DNA of 64,000 nt from the NCBI GenBank assembly GCA_023055425.1, contig JALGPY010000003.1:17047001-17111000 (forward strand), written 5' to 3'. Within the stretch, counting starts at the first letter, position 1. The number at the start of each line of letters is the position of its first letter. The notes under the pieces are model-generated. The model worked only from the letters and a program-made list of their open reading frames with translations, ran no database searches and had not been told where the DNA came from. The DNA is from Linanthus parryae (lineage: Eukaryota > Streptophyta > Magnoliopsida > Ericales > Polemoniaceae). Positions 21,002 through 31,958 of this stretch are shown piece after piece. A program made the position numbers and the translations under genes.

Positions 21002-22473
21002 TGATAACTCCATATTTGGAGTTATATTCGTATATGTTAACTTACCGTTTTGCGTGCATTCCGATGCGTTTTTATGGATTTCGGACCATTTCTTGCTAAA
21101 TTTGAGCGTGTTGAGTCTTTGCATGTAAATGTTGAGTCCGGGCACTTTTTACGTTAATTTTGACTATATTTTATCACGTTTGATCTTCCGGTATGTTTCT
21201 CGTGTTGTGGTTTTCAGGAACCGGGAGCTCGGGACGTGACATTGGAGCAAAAGTGAACTTCGGAAAAATTGGAGGTTCAAAGGAATGCTCGGGAAGTGAA
21301 GACGACGGGAAAAAAGAGCAAGAATATGGGATTTTGATGTTGGCTGCCCAGAAGTAATCGTACGATTACATGGAGGTAATCGTACGATTACCCCTTAGCC
21401 AAATATTGAAGCTGTCAAGTAATCGCACGGGTGACCTTGTGAAGTAATCACACGAAGTAATCGTACGATTACATCAAGGTAATCGTACGATTACCTCTGC
21501 TGCCAGGATCGTATTTTTGGGGTTATTTTGCTATTTCGGCATAGTTTTGAGGTTGTAGAGCCACGAAATACTTATGAAACATTGGGGAACGTGATTGGCA
21601 TCAGAGAACACCTTGGGAGACGTGCTTGGAGAGCTTGGAGCTAGGTTGGAGAGCTTGTATCATCCGTCTGGCTTCTCAAACTTCGTTTCTTCTCTAGTTT
21701 TTGCTATTTGATCATGAAACATTGTGTATTGATCATGTTTATGAGTAGCTAAACACTTATTTCGGGATATCTCGTAGGAAACTAGGGTTTTATCACTACG
21801 TATTGTGATTTATGGATCTTCTTTCATGCATTCATGCTTAATTGATGAAGTTTTGTCTAGTTATGTGTATTTTACGCTTTTCATCTATCTTTTCTATTAG
21901 TAGACGTATTAATAGGATTGTTTTAGGTTGTGAATGATAGAGGAATCTACGTTCGTTACCTGGAAATTTGAAATACACACGAGCCGTATCTAGGGTTGAG
22001 GAATTTTGCTAGTTATCTAAGAACAAAGAGTAGAATCAATATTGTAATGCGTGCTTAAACTTGAGTAGGCTAGAGGAATCAGTTATGAGAGTTTACGCAT
22101 AGTTATTGATTGAGACATCTTCAATATAAAATTGCTCGTTTAACTAGAACAAAAACTCATCGTGTTAGTAGAACATAAATCTAACGTAGTGTGAAATACC
22201 TAGTGATCCGTAGAGATATCCTGATCTTGATCAACTTTGAGAAACAACCAAATCAACTCGTGCTTGTTAATCTTGAATTAATTCATCGAATTATTTGAGA
22301 TACTCGTTATTTTAATTATTAGTAGAATTAGAACACACAACTCAACGCGCTTTGCCCACACGAAGAACAAATTTAGTAGTTAATTTACACGAAGTCTCTT
22401 GGGTTCGACAACCCGGATTTCCGGAATATTATCACTACACCGACAACTGTGCACTTGCAGTTGGAGCGTGTCA
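21002..22473 (+). repeat. LTR of the second Tat/Athila-like element
   Basis: 1472 bp from TGATAACTCC to GCGTGTCA, sharing start and end motifs with the LTRs at 12067 and 17764 but not close in the middle. It abuts gag sequence of a chromovirus at 22474, so this element once inserted in that gag. The left parts of both were later lost. It contains the palindrome array at 21354-21494. Confidence 0.75.
21354..21494. repeat. Four copies of the 16-bp palindrome GTAATCGTACGATTAC
   Basis: Perfect copies lie at 21354-21369, 21376-21391, 21457-21472 and 21479-21494. They form two pairs, each with a 22-bp start-to-start period, 103 bp apart. Two degenerate half-copies lie between (near 21418 and 21443). 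They sit in the first third of the LTR, in the likely U3. Confidence 0.95.
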
Positions 22474-23413
22474 GACACCAGCAGCAACTAGTTTCCAGAA
22501 CCGTGGTACAGGAAACAATGGTGGGGATAAAAGGTTTCGCCCCAACCCAACCCCCACCAACCAGTTTGGTAACCAAGGTCAAGGTGGACAAGGCCATGTG
22601 CGGATCTTCAACTGTAGGCAATGTGATAGAAACCACCCAGGAGTGGACTGTAGAGGGAATAAATTTAACTGCCTCAATTGTGGTAGGCTGGGCCATCGAA
22701 GGTATGAATGTCGTGTCAAACCCTCAGGAAGCAACAATGGTGGATATAACCAGGGAGGCAATAACAACCGTGGTAACCAATATGGAGGGAACCAGCGCAA
22801 CTATCAGCGAGGTGGAAGCTATAGGAACAACAATAACTGGAGGAACAACAATGGGCCATGAGGAAACAACTACAACAACATGCCACAATGAAGTGTTGTT
22901 GGATCCGTGACCGCAACAACAACAGCTCCTACAGCACCAGCTGCCACAGCCCGTAGCGCAGCTGGAACAATCAATATTATGAATCAGACTCAAGCGGAGC
23001 AAGCCAACGTGGTGACTGGTACATTCCTAATCCATTCCACCCCTGCTTTAGTGTTATTTGATTCTAGAGCCACATTTTCTTTCATATCATCTACTTTTGC
23101 TAAGAAGTTAGACTTACCAACACCTACCCCAATTTCTATTACCATCTCTACCCCTAGTGGAGAAGCCATATCCTGTAAAACCATGCATCCTGGAGTTAAC
23201 TTAGAAATCCTAGGAGCCAAGCTACCTTCTGACCTGATTCTTTTCGATCTAGGCAACCTAGAAGTCATCTTAGGTATGGACTGGCTTAGCAAATACAAAG
23301 CAAACATAGAATGTGCCAACCAAAAAGTCAGATTTCATGGACCAAAAGGTGAACGTCTATCCTATAGAGGTATAACTAGTGGAACCAGCCTTATCCATCC
23401 TATCCTATGTTAA
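22474..23413 (+). pseudogene. gypsy-1 gag C-terminus and protease, broken
   Basis: The gag part keeps two zinc knuckles, CRQCDRNHPGVDC (CX2CX3HX4C) and CLNCGRLGHRRYEC (CX2CX4HX4C), followed by a Gly/Asn-rich linker typical of these elements. The frame shifts near 22860 and resumes at 22907. The protease region follows (VTGTFLIHSTPALVLFD.., VILGMDWLSKY). Its catalytic D-S/T-G motif reads DSR, so the active-site Gly is replaced and the enzyme would be dead. The upstream frame open from 22352 starts inside the adjoining LTR and is not a real start. Confidence 0.85.
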
Positions 23414-25447
23414 GAAAGGGCATAATGCATACCTTTGTACGATCCATGATCAGAAGAAAGAAGGGGAAAAGTTAGAAGATATTCCAGTGGTGAGAGGATT
23501 TCCTGATGTTTTTCCGGAAGAGCTTCAAGGAATTCCACCAAAGAGAGCCGTAGACTTTACAATTGATTTAGTACCAGGGACTGGACCAATCTCGAAGGCA
23601 CCATATAGGATGGCACCAGCCGAGCTCAAGGAGTTACAAGAACAACTTAAGGAGTTATTAGATAAGGGTTTCATCAGACCTAGTGTATCACCTTGCCAGT
23701 TTTGTTCGTGAAGAAGAAGGATGGAAGTCTACGACTTTGCATAGATTACCGGTAATTAAATGGTGTAACCGTTAAGAATAGATACCCACTTCCAAGAATC
23801 GACGACTTGTTCGATCAGTTACAAGGAGTCGATACCTTTTCGAAAATCGATTTAAGGTCAGGATTAGGGGTGAGCAAAACTCACCCAAACCGGCCGCCCC
23901 AAACCGGCCCGCATCAAACCGGTCCGAATTTTACACCCGTTCATGCTACTTGATTGGGTACGATTATAAAATCGCAAACCCGAACTAACTTTGATTGATC
24001 ATGGGTTTAGATTTAGCAAAACCGTTTAAAACCGGTCCGGTCCGATTAAATTTTTACATGAAAAAATTACATATTGTAGTTAGATAACATTGTCCGATAA
24101 CTAAATTTATATCCCCGAATAATAGTTTTAGTTGATTTTCCTCAAATAACTCATCTCTTCTAACAAACTATGTTAAAATTTTCAATTCCAAACACGAAGC
24201 TTATGCATCTATATTTTTTTAACTAAATTTATACATTTTCCAAATAACTTATCAATATTTAACAACCCGTTCAACCCGGTCCGAATCGGGCCGAGTCGAT
24301 AAGTTAAGTTTGGTTTGGGTATCGAGAACAATTGATTGGGTTTGGGTTGAACATTCTCCAACCCGTACCTATTGGGTCGGGGCAAAAATTTCGACAATAC
24401 CCGCCCAAACCGGTCCGTGCTCACCCCTAGTCAGGATATCACCAGCTTAAAATAGCTGAACAGGATATTCCTAAAAAGGCATTTCGGAGTCGATATGGCC
24501 ACTATGAATTTACAGTCATGCCATTCGGTCTAACCAATGCTCCAACATCATTTATGGAGCTGATGAACCGAGTTCTTCAGAAGTACCTAGATAAGTTTGT
24601 TGTCGTTTCCATCGACGACATTCTAATCTACTCTAAAGGGAAAGAAGAACATGAACAACATTTGAGAGAAGTATTGGAAACCCTAAGGGAAGAGAAGTTG
24701 TTTGGAAAGTTATCGAAGTGTGAATTTTGGTTGGATAGAGTGCCTTTCCTAGGGCATATTATATCCAAGGAAGGTGTGTCAGTAGACCCAGGGAAGATTT
24801 CGACGGTAAAGGATTGGCCCACACCAAAGAGCGTAACGGAGATAAGAAGTTTCTTAGGATTGGCGGGTTACTATCGGAGATTTGTGAAGGATTTCTCTAA
24901 GATAGCGAAACCCATGACGACATTAATGAAGAAGTCGAGCAAGTATGTGTGGGACAACAAGTGTGAAGAAGCATTCCAAACAATGAAGGATAGGTTAACG
25001 TCAGCACCTGTGTTGACCTTACCTACCGAAGGCGGAGAATTTGAGGTATACAGTGATGCCTCGAAGCATGGCCTAGGATGTGTTCTGATGCAAGATGGCA
25101 AGGTGATTGCCTATGCTTCCAGGCAACTAAAGCCTTACGAAGAGAACTACCCCACCCATGATTTGGATTTAGCGGCTATCGTGTTTGCACTGAAGATATG
25201 GAGACATTACCTACACGGCACAACTTGCAAGATTTTCACGGATCACAAGAGTTTGAAGTATATATTCACGCAAAAGGAGCTGAATATGAGACAAATAAGG
25301 TGGTTAGAGTTAGTGAAGGATTATGATATTAAGATCCAATACCATGAAGGAAAAGCCAACGTGGTAGCGGATGCGTTGAGCAGGAAGACAGATCATACGG
25401 TGAATGCAATGTGGGTATTGCCACCTAAGCTTTATGAGGAATTTTGA
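23379..25447 (+). pseudogene. gypsy-1 reverse transcriptase and RNase H, broken and split by a MITE
   Basis: Begins with FPDVFPEELQGIPPKR and KAPYRMAP. The frame is lost at about 23697, where several bases of the SPWGAPVLF region are missing. It continues as LRLCIDYR, a stop, then the KIDLRSG motif. There the hAT MITE (23865-24429) is inserted, and YHQL resumes after it. The polymerase box reads [13 protein letters not shown]: both Asp are kept, but the usual F/Y before IDD is Ser. RNase H follows ([32 protein letters not shown]). A TGA closes the frame at 25445-25447. Confidence 0.88.
23857..24437. mobile_element. hAT-type MITE 1 (TAGGGGTGAGCA termini)
   Basis: The element is 23865-24429 (565 bp) with inverted ends TAGGGGTGAGCA / TGCTCACCCCTA. 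The 8-bp TSD GTCAGGAT lies at 23857-23864 and 24430-24437. Removing it and one TSD copy restores the chromovirus sequence exactly across the join. An 8-bp TSD with TAGGG ends is diagnostic of the hAT superfamily. It is AT-rich inside, has CCGG/AACC-rich subterminal parts and no coding capacity. Confidence 0.95.
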
Positions 25448-26999
25448 AAGTTGGAGATTGAGGTTTGCACACAAGGATCCACGACTAACATGTTGTGCAA
25501 TTTGACAATAGTACCTGATATCTTCGTGGAAATAATGGATGCTCAAAAGGAGGATGCTTTCCTACAAAAGATTAAGGATAAGATTGGAAAAGGCGAAGCA
25601 ACTGACTTCAAAGTAGAGGAAAATGAAAGCATAAAGTTCAAAGGACGGTGGTGTGTACCAATGAAATGTGCGGAAGTGAAGGAAAAGATTATGAAGGAGG
25701 CTCATAGTACGCCCTATTCGGTACACCCAGGAGGAGACAAGTTATACAAGGATCTAAAGAAGAATTTTTGGTGGAAAGGCATGAAGAAGGAAGTAGCAGA
25801 CTTTGTATCTCAGTGTTTGACTTGTCAAAAGGTCAAATTCGAGCACAAGAGACCAGGAGGGATGTTGCAACCTTTGGAGATACCAGTGTAGAAATGGGAT
25901 TCCATCTCGATGGATTTTGTTACGGCCCTGCCCGTTTCGACGAATGGACTGAACCAGATTTGGGTAGTAGTCGACCGACTGACGAAGACGGCAAGATTCA
26001 TTCCCATGAAGGACACGTGGGATATGGAGAAAAGAGCGAATGCTTACATTAAGAATATTGTGAGATTACATGGAGTACCAAGTTCAATCGTTTCTGATAG
26101 GGACCCGAATTTCTTGTCTCACTTTTGGAAAGAGTTGCAGAAAGCTATGGGAACAGAGTTGCGATTTAGCACAACTTTTCACCCAGCAACGGATGGACAA
26201 TCTGAAAGGACGATTCAAACACTAGAGGACATGCTACGAGCTTGTATTTTAGACTTTGAGGTTCATGGGTGGACAAGTTACCACTTATAGAATTCTCTTA
26301 CAACAACAGCTATCATGCCAGCATAGGTATGGCACCCTATGAGGCGTTGTATGGAAGGAAGTGTAGGACACCTTTGTGTTGGAGCGACATTAGCGAGACA
26401 GTCATTCTAGGACCTCAAATGATAGAGGAATCAACGAACCAGATTCGGATGATTCAGCAAAGGATGAAAGCGGCACAGGATCGACAAAAGTCTTACGTGG
26501 ATACAAAGAGGAGACCACTTGAATTAAGGTTGGTGACAAAGTGTTCCTAAAAGTCTCTCCGACGAAGGGGGTTATGCGTTTTAATCAGAAAGGAAAGCTA
26601 AGTCCCAAGTTCATTGGACCCTATGAAGTTTTGGATCGGATTGGAGAGGTAGCCTATCGCCTTAATCTTCCTAACAACCTAGGTCGAGTCCATAATGTTT
26701 TCCATGTCTCTCAACTCAAACCTTATATTCATGACCCAAACCATATCCTTGATCCCGAACCATTTGAACTTGACCCATCCCTCACTTATGAAGAGCAGCC
26801 AATCAAAATCTTAGATCGAAAGACTAGGGAAACCCGTACAAAGTCAACTGCGTTGGTTAAGGTTCTTTGGTCGAACCATCTCACTGAAGAAGCGACATGG
26901 GAAGCCGAAGAAGAAATGCAAAGCGTTACCCACACCTTTTCGACCAGGTACGAGTCGAGTGACGGGGACGTCACTCCTTTTAAAGGAGATGTGATTTAA
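25448..26999 (+). pseudogene. gypsy-1 integrase and chromodomain, broken
   Basis: The zinc-binding HHCC module is intact (H in EAHSTPY, H in VHPGG, CLTCQK). The DDE core shows [15 protein letters not shown] and the Glu in the SERTIQTLE region. A TAG at 25889-25891 replaces the Trp of VWKWDS. The frame shifts near 26285 (after the HGWT region) and near 26525. The C-terminus (26541-26999) has the SH3-like KLSPKFIGPYEVL segment, then a chromodomain-like end (KVLWSNHLTEEATWEAEEEM), which in this family directs integration to modified chromatin. The stop is at 26997-26999. Confidence 0.88.
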
Positions 27000-27131
27000 C
27001 AGCCACGTGTTTAATTACCCGTCTTGTTTCGTATTACTTGTCTTATTATTATATGTGCATTAGAACTGCATACTTGCATTGGGGAATTAGATTAAGCTTC
27101 GGGGACAAGCTTTGTTTTATGGGAGATGTGA

Positions 27132-29581
27132 TGTAATACCCCGGAATTTTGGGGGTATTTTAAGGAGATTAATGAATATTTTGGGTCGTTATTGGAATTT
27201 ATAAAAGTAATTTCTTGTGTTATTAAATAGTCTTTATAATTATATATATTATATTTTGTTAAAAAAAACACAAACTTCTTTATATATATGATTTTAGTAA
27301 AAAATGTAGTAGTTAGATAAATGTTTTCGTTATTAAAACATACGTAGCATAAAACGTTTTAATGTGACCAAAAATAAGTTTTTTATTTAAATTACGTGAC
27401 GAAAAACATTTTTTATACGTGACCAAAAGTGACGTTTTAATTAATTTTTACGTGACCAACCACCGCGCTACTCGGTAGACTTGCCACACCGAAAAAAACT
27501 CATGTCATCTTCTCCACTTGCCTCAACGCACAGGAGACTCCTCTCCGTTCACCTTCTCCGCCTCCTACTCCAACTCGACAACCAACACCACCACGCAACC
27601 CATATTCCGTCCCGACTCAGTCCTTATCGCACCCAAACACGAATTCGACTCTCAAACTCCGAATCTCGCCCAAATTCATGTCTCGATTCGAAATCGAAAA
27701 TCAACCCGGAAAGTCTTCGATTTCCGGTCGGATTCCTCTCTCTCCCACTATATAAACCCACCTCGAATTCAGAATTTTTCCACACCAATAGCCCTCAATC
27801 TCTCTCGCTCTCCCGTCGAATTGCCGGAGACGACCTGACCAGAAAAAAGCCTAAGCCATCCCCGACCAGGCGACCCAGCGTCCGGCCAAAGCCCAGCTCC
27901 GTCGCCCTCGCCTCTGCCCAGCGCCGCCGTCGTCTTCGTCCGTCGGTCTCGCCTCCCCGTCGTCGCCCGTCGTCTCTGTCGGGTACACCCAAAGCAACCC
28001 AGTTAGTTTTATTTTAGTTTGTTTTGTTTCATTCTTGATTTGAGAAGCTGCAGTGGGTTTAATTGGGGGAAGATACTGCTTGGGTTTAGTTGTAAATTAT
28101 AAGGGGTGTGCTTGTACAACCTGAAACAAAGGAGGCAGTCTTTGTAATTTATGGAAACAGTGGGTTGGCCTTGTCTTTTGGACAAAACATGTTTGTACTA
28201 AGTTATTATATAAACTTAATTTTAGCCTTGTTAGTAACATTATTTCACTATAGGTTATTCTAAATTAATTGCATAAATTAATCTCTATAATATAAAGTTT
28301 TATTTTTTAAATAATTTTTGAAATCACTTTAGCATGTTCTGATTATAATCTTTTTCTTCGAAGGAAATAAGTGTTATATTTTTCTAGGTGATTGTTAAAT
28401 TAAAATAGTATATTTACTTAATGAAAAATAAATTTGGCTTCTAAATCAAATCAACAGTTTTAGAATTTTATTTAGTTCAAACCTTATTTTCTATATAAAC
28501 AAGTATTATTTTTATTAGATTTAATTATACTTAATAGATCATGATCTGGTTTTGGGAATATGTTGGGGGTTTCGTATGCATTACATATAGGACTTTATAT
28601 GTGTATTGTAGTGTTAGCAATATATTGATTAGGAATAATTGCTATTGTAGATTCCGAGTTCGTAGGAGCCGAGTTCATTGAGGACCCGTACTACGAGTAG
28701 TTGCGTGCTTGCTTTCGTGTGACGATCTCACTTCTATCCAAGTAAGTTTATATGCTCAACACCTTCAACTATCAAAATGTGTTTGGCGTGTGTTACTTGT
28801 GTATCGTGCAACTGTTTTAAACTTTGAATTTTGAAATCTCTCTTGCAAATATATATTTGAGAAGTATGTGGTTATTTGTTGTCATGTGATATATTAATGA
28901 ACGATAAATGATATGGGGCGATGTACAGAGGATGTGTGTGAAGGCTACGGCCGGAGGCGCACGTGAGACGAACCTCCTAGGGTTTCATACCCTACCCTAT
29001 ATGGGTTTTGTATTGTGAAAGCTATATAGTACTACCTATGCATGTGTGGGTCACAACTGTATAGGGGTGTCGACACTTAAGGTCTCATAGTTAGTTCAGG
29101 GGTGAATTGGGATGGACTGTGATATCCCGAGAGGTACTCTAATTATTATTTATTGCATCGTGACCTCTCTGTGGGCATTCGTTACCCGCTGGGCTCTAAT
29201 ATGCCTCAGCTCAACTAATGATTAAATGTGAAGTTACTCCAGTTATATTGTGATCCAGTCTTTAAGACAAAACTCTGTTTTACATGTTGTGGTAAGTTTT
29301 TACTGATAAACGTTTTCTGCGGTCGGCTGTTGCTATTTGAAAACCCGCAGGTTATAAATAAAGTGGGGGAACGCGCACACGTAAGCTGAAGACTAGGATC
29401 AGGCAGCTAGGAACTTTTCATTTCATTTAAGAAGCAGAGTTTCAGAATTTAGATTCGAACAATGTCTTTTGTTTTATTTCAAATTATGGTTGGAGGATTT
29501 CTCCGGTTTTTATTAAATAAATGCGCTTGGATTATCGTTTGGTTGTGCTAGCAGGGAACCGTAGGTTCCAGGGGTGTTTCA
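27132..29581 (+). repeat. 3' LTR of gypsy-1
   Basis: 2450 bp from TGTAATACCCCGG to GGGTGTTTCA, preceded by GGGAGATG (purine tract). A TATA box (CTATATAAAC, about 27748-27757) with a CT-rich leader marks the promoter. A short block (GGGTGTCGACACTTAAGG, near 29065) recurs in inverse form in the LTRs at 44016, 53024 and 55598, so these chromoviruses are related. The frames at 27481-28017 are leader sequence, not genes. Confidence 0.8.
27748..27757 (+). promoter_or_regulatory. LTR promoter TATA box
   Basis: CTATATAAAC in U3, followed within about 35 bp by a CT-rich leader. No cellular gene follows it closely downstream. Confidence 0.6.
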
Positions 29582-30049
29582 TCCCCCCCCCCTCGATGAA
29601 ATCATGGCTCCGCCATTGACAACATCATCATAAAAATAATAGATCTGAACAAAAAATAACAGATTACAAGAGGAAGAAGAAGATGAAGTAGAAGAACACC
29701 ATTAAATCAGGAATCGGAGAAGAACAACGCCGCTTCCAACCTCGATCGAGCTGTGGTTTCTGGTTTTGGACAGCCGTGGAGAAAGGGTATACCTTGCAAC
29801 TGCCGCCAACATCGAATCAGAGCTCACCGCCGTCAAAATGGCCCGTCCTCTCTCTCTCTCTCTCTCTCTCTTCATAACCCACCGTGGTAAAAGCCCATCG
29901 TTGGAACCCTCACCACCGTTCGAACCCTCAGTTGAAGCAGGTAAAGAAGAAAATGAAGAGAGAAGCAAGAGAAGCAAGAGAGAAGCGAAGAAGAGAGACA
30001 AGAGACAAGGAGAAGGGGTATGAGGGAGAAGCAGAAGAATGGAAGGGAG
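29582..30049. other. Spacer with C-run, CT repeat and purine-rich block
   Basis: Starts with a C-run directly after the LTR end. (CT)n lies at 29849-29871 and a GA/AGAAG-rich block at 29940-30049. Short overlapping frames on both strands are low in complexity. No gene is supported. Confidence 0.55.
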
Positions 30050-30694
30050 TAGGGGTGTTCATGAACCGACCGCACCGGCGAATCCGGACCACACCAAACC
30101 GAACCGTACCAAAACCGATGATTCACTTCTTTTTGTTTTTCTTAAAGAACGATTTTATTATTTTAAAAACCGAACCGGGCTCCAACTAAACCGAGACCGA
30201 ACCGATAAAACTGACAAAACCGCACCGCATCGAGAATAGTTTTTTATACAAATTTTAGTAATTTACTTACTACTTTCCATGTTCTGACTCACTCCTCAAA
30301 GTTTGAGTTTAACACAACCACACCATAGTCCTATTTTAATGAACATAAATTCTTTTCTCTCCATGTTGAGATAAAAAGAGAAGTAGGAAACCACTATATT
30401 TTCTAAAATGTAGAGTTTATCTTAGTTTTTTTAGATGTATTTGGTAAGTAACAAAGATATAAGTAAAACAGTCTTTTGTTATAGTTTGTTTACTTTGCAT
30501 CGAAGTTAGAAATTAATACATAATATAAGGGGTTTCAAACCGAATGATTTAACCAGACCAAACCGAAATTTTCGGTGCGATTTTTTAATTTCAAAGTTTC
30601 AAACCGAAGGTTTCGAAAATATTGAAACCGATTTCGGTTTAGGTGTCTCATATATTCTAAAATCAACCGGACCGTGAACACCCCTAAAAGGGAG
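30042..30694. mobile_element. hAT-type MITE 2 (TAGGGGTGTTCA termini)
   Basis: The element is 30050-30686 (637 bp), with ends TAGGGGTGTTCATG and, on the other strand, TAGGGGTGTTCACG. Flanks GAAGGGAG (30042-30049) and AAAGGGAG (30687-30694) match 7 of 8, a slightly decayed 8-bp TSD. The AACCGAACC-rich subterminal parts resemble MITE 1, so both belong to related hAT groups. No coding capacity. Confidence 0.9.
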
Positions 30695-30939
30695 ATAGAG
30701 AGATGAGGATAACAGTTGGACGGGTGTTGACTGATTAATAGAGACTGAGATATTGGGATATTTGTACGATTAAGGGCTAATGATACTTTTGTCATCTCCA
30801 CAAAAAAAACTTACTGAAAGAGTTAGTGAGAAGTTTGGGACTAAATACAAAGTGGGAAGTACTTTCAGGTGAACAAAGTAAGTAACTTTATGTCACCGCC
30901 TTTTAAATTGTGATTGCATAGTAAGGTAAAACCTTTGGG

Positions 30940-31058
30940 CCTTGTTCATTAAACTTTGGGCCTCCTGAAAGCGCGACTTTTAAAACACAGTGAAACAATT
31001 CCTTGTTTGACCAGTCTTGGCTGTCAGCACATATATAAGGTAGGAGCGAGACTGTTTA
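30940..31058 (+). promoter_or_regulatory. Promoter of F-box copy 2
   Basis: TATATAA at 31032-31038. The block aligns with 6345-6475 upstream of F-box gene 1. The match stops at 31058 because the Harbinger-type element starts there, and it resumes at 31861. Confidence 0.65.
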
Positions 31059-31860
31059 GGGCATCTCCAACCACATGGGGGAGGGGGAGGGAGAGGGAGA
31101 AGGGGAAAGTTGTATAAAAATACAATTCATATCCAACCCCATGGGGGAGGGGGAGGGGGAAGGGGTGATATGGGGATAAATTTTGCCTTGGGTCAGGGAT
31201 GGTTAGGGGAGATTTCCCCATAGACATCCCCCTCCCCCTACATAGAATGATTAATTAATTGAATGATTGATAATCTTAATTAGACATACTAATATTTTGT
31301 GATTATATTATGTATTTTATTATTATGATTAATGAATTTTACTTTGTAATATTTTGTAAAATTAATAATGTATAAACGATTGTTGGAAAGTATATTTACG
31401 AAAAGTCATCATCATCTTATTTTTTAAAATTTAATAAAACTTATTTTTTATATTGTTAACAATTATAATTTCAATAATTAAAAAACATGGTTAAAAACGT
31501 CAAATTTATTCAATGATAACGATACAAAATATAGCATTTAATACAAAGCAAATGACGTCACTCATAATTTTTTCCTTGTAATCGTTATTATTATTAGTAT
31601 TAGTATCATTGTTATTATTATTAACATATTTTTTTTTGTATGTGAATATATATATATATATATATTGGTAAATAATTTTGCATTTGCTTTTTTTGTATTA
31701 ATAATTCATTTTTAAATCTTTAAATATATATTATAAATTAATTTTTTGGGTGGGGGGAAAGAAATGGGTTGAAGACGATTAGTAGTTTGGCGGAAGAGGA
31801 GGGGGAAAATGGTGGGCCCGTGGGGGAGGGGGAAAAAGCCATGCGTTGGAGATGATCTTA
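31056..31860. mobile_element. Harbinger/Tourist-type non-autonomous element in the F-box leader
   Basis: The element is 31059-31857 (799 bp). Target TTA is duplicated at 31056-31058 and 31858-31860, the PIF/Harbinger signature. The ends GGGCATCTCCAACCACATG and, inverted, GATCATCTCCAACGCATG match over the core CATCTCCAAC.CATG. Subterminal parts are very G-rich (31076-31111, 31142-31166, 31820-31833). The middle is extremely AT-rich. No transposase. The empty site is visible in the paralog at about 6472. Confidence 0.93.
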
Positions 31861-31958
31861 GAGCAATCACCAATCAAACCAGACCTACATTTATTTCGAT
31901 AAAAAGAAGAAGAAATTATCATCAAAACCTAAATTGTAGATCTGAGAGTGCTCTGGCA

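Larger units (their letters stand above)
22474..29581 (+). mobile_element. Ty3/gypsy chromovirus (Tekay/Del-like), 5'-truncated and decayed (gypsy-1)
   Basis: Order gag zinc knuckles, protease, reverse transcriptase, RNase H, integrase, chromodomain, 3' LTR (27132-29581). The 5' LTR and gag N-terminus are absent, because the LTR at 21002-22473 abuts the middle of gag. The frame is broken repeatedly and a hAT MITE interrupts the reverse transcriptase. The chromodomain-like C-terminus and integrase-after-RNase H order place it among chromoviruses. The paired knuckles (one with NHPG spacing) are reminiscent of Tekay/Del. The copy is inactive. Confidence 0.9.

Noticed and set aside
21354..21494. 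CRISPR-like repeat array
   Set aside because: Only four palindromes in paired spacing inside a plant LTR, with no spacer-repeat regularity.
22352..22473. Start of a gag frame inside the Tat-like LTR
   Set aside because: The frame merely reads through from the LTR into chromovirus gag at an insertion junction.
27481..28017. 178-codon frame, Pro/Arg-rich
   Set aside because: Lies in the leader of the gypsy-1 LTR after its TATA box, low in complexity, no domain.
29582..30041. Host gene 5' end (open frames on both strands, CT repeat)
   Set aside because: Frames are low in complexity and overlap on opposite strands. No domain or splice structure could be defended.
31809..31958. N-terminal extension of F-box copy 2
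   Set aside because: The first Met lies inside the Harbinger-type element. Homology to gene 1 starts at 31959.
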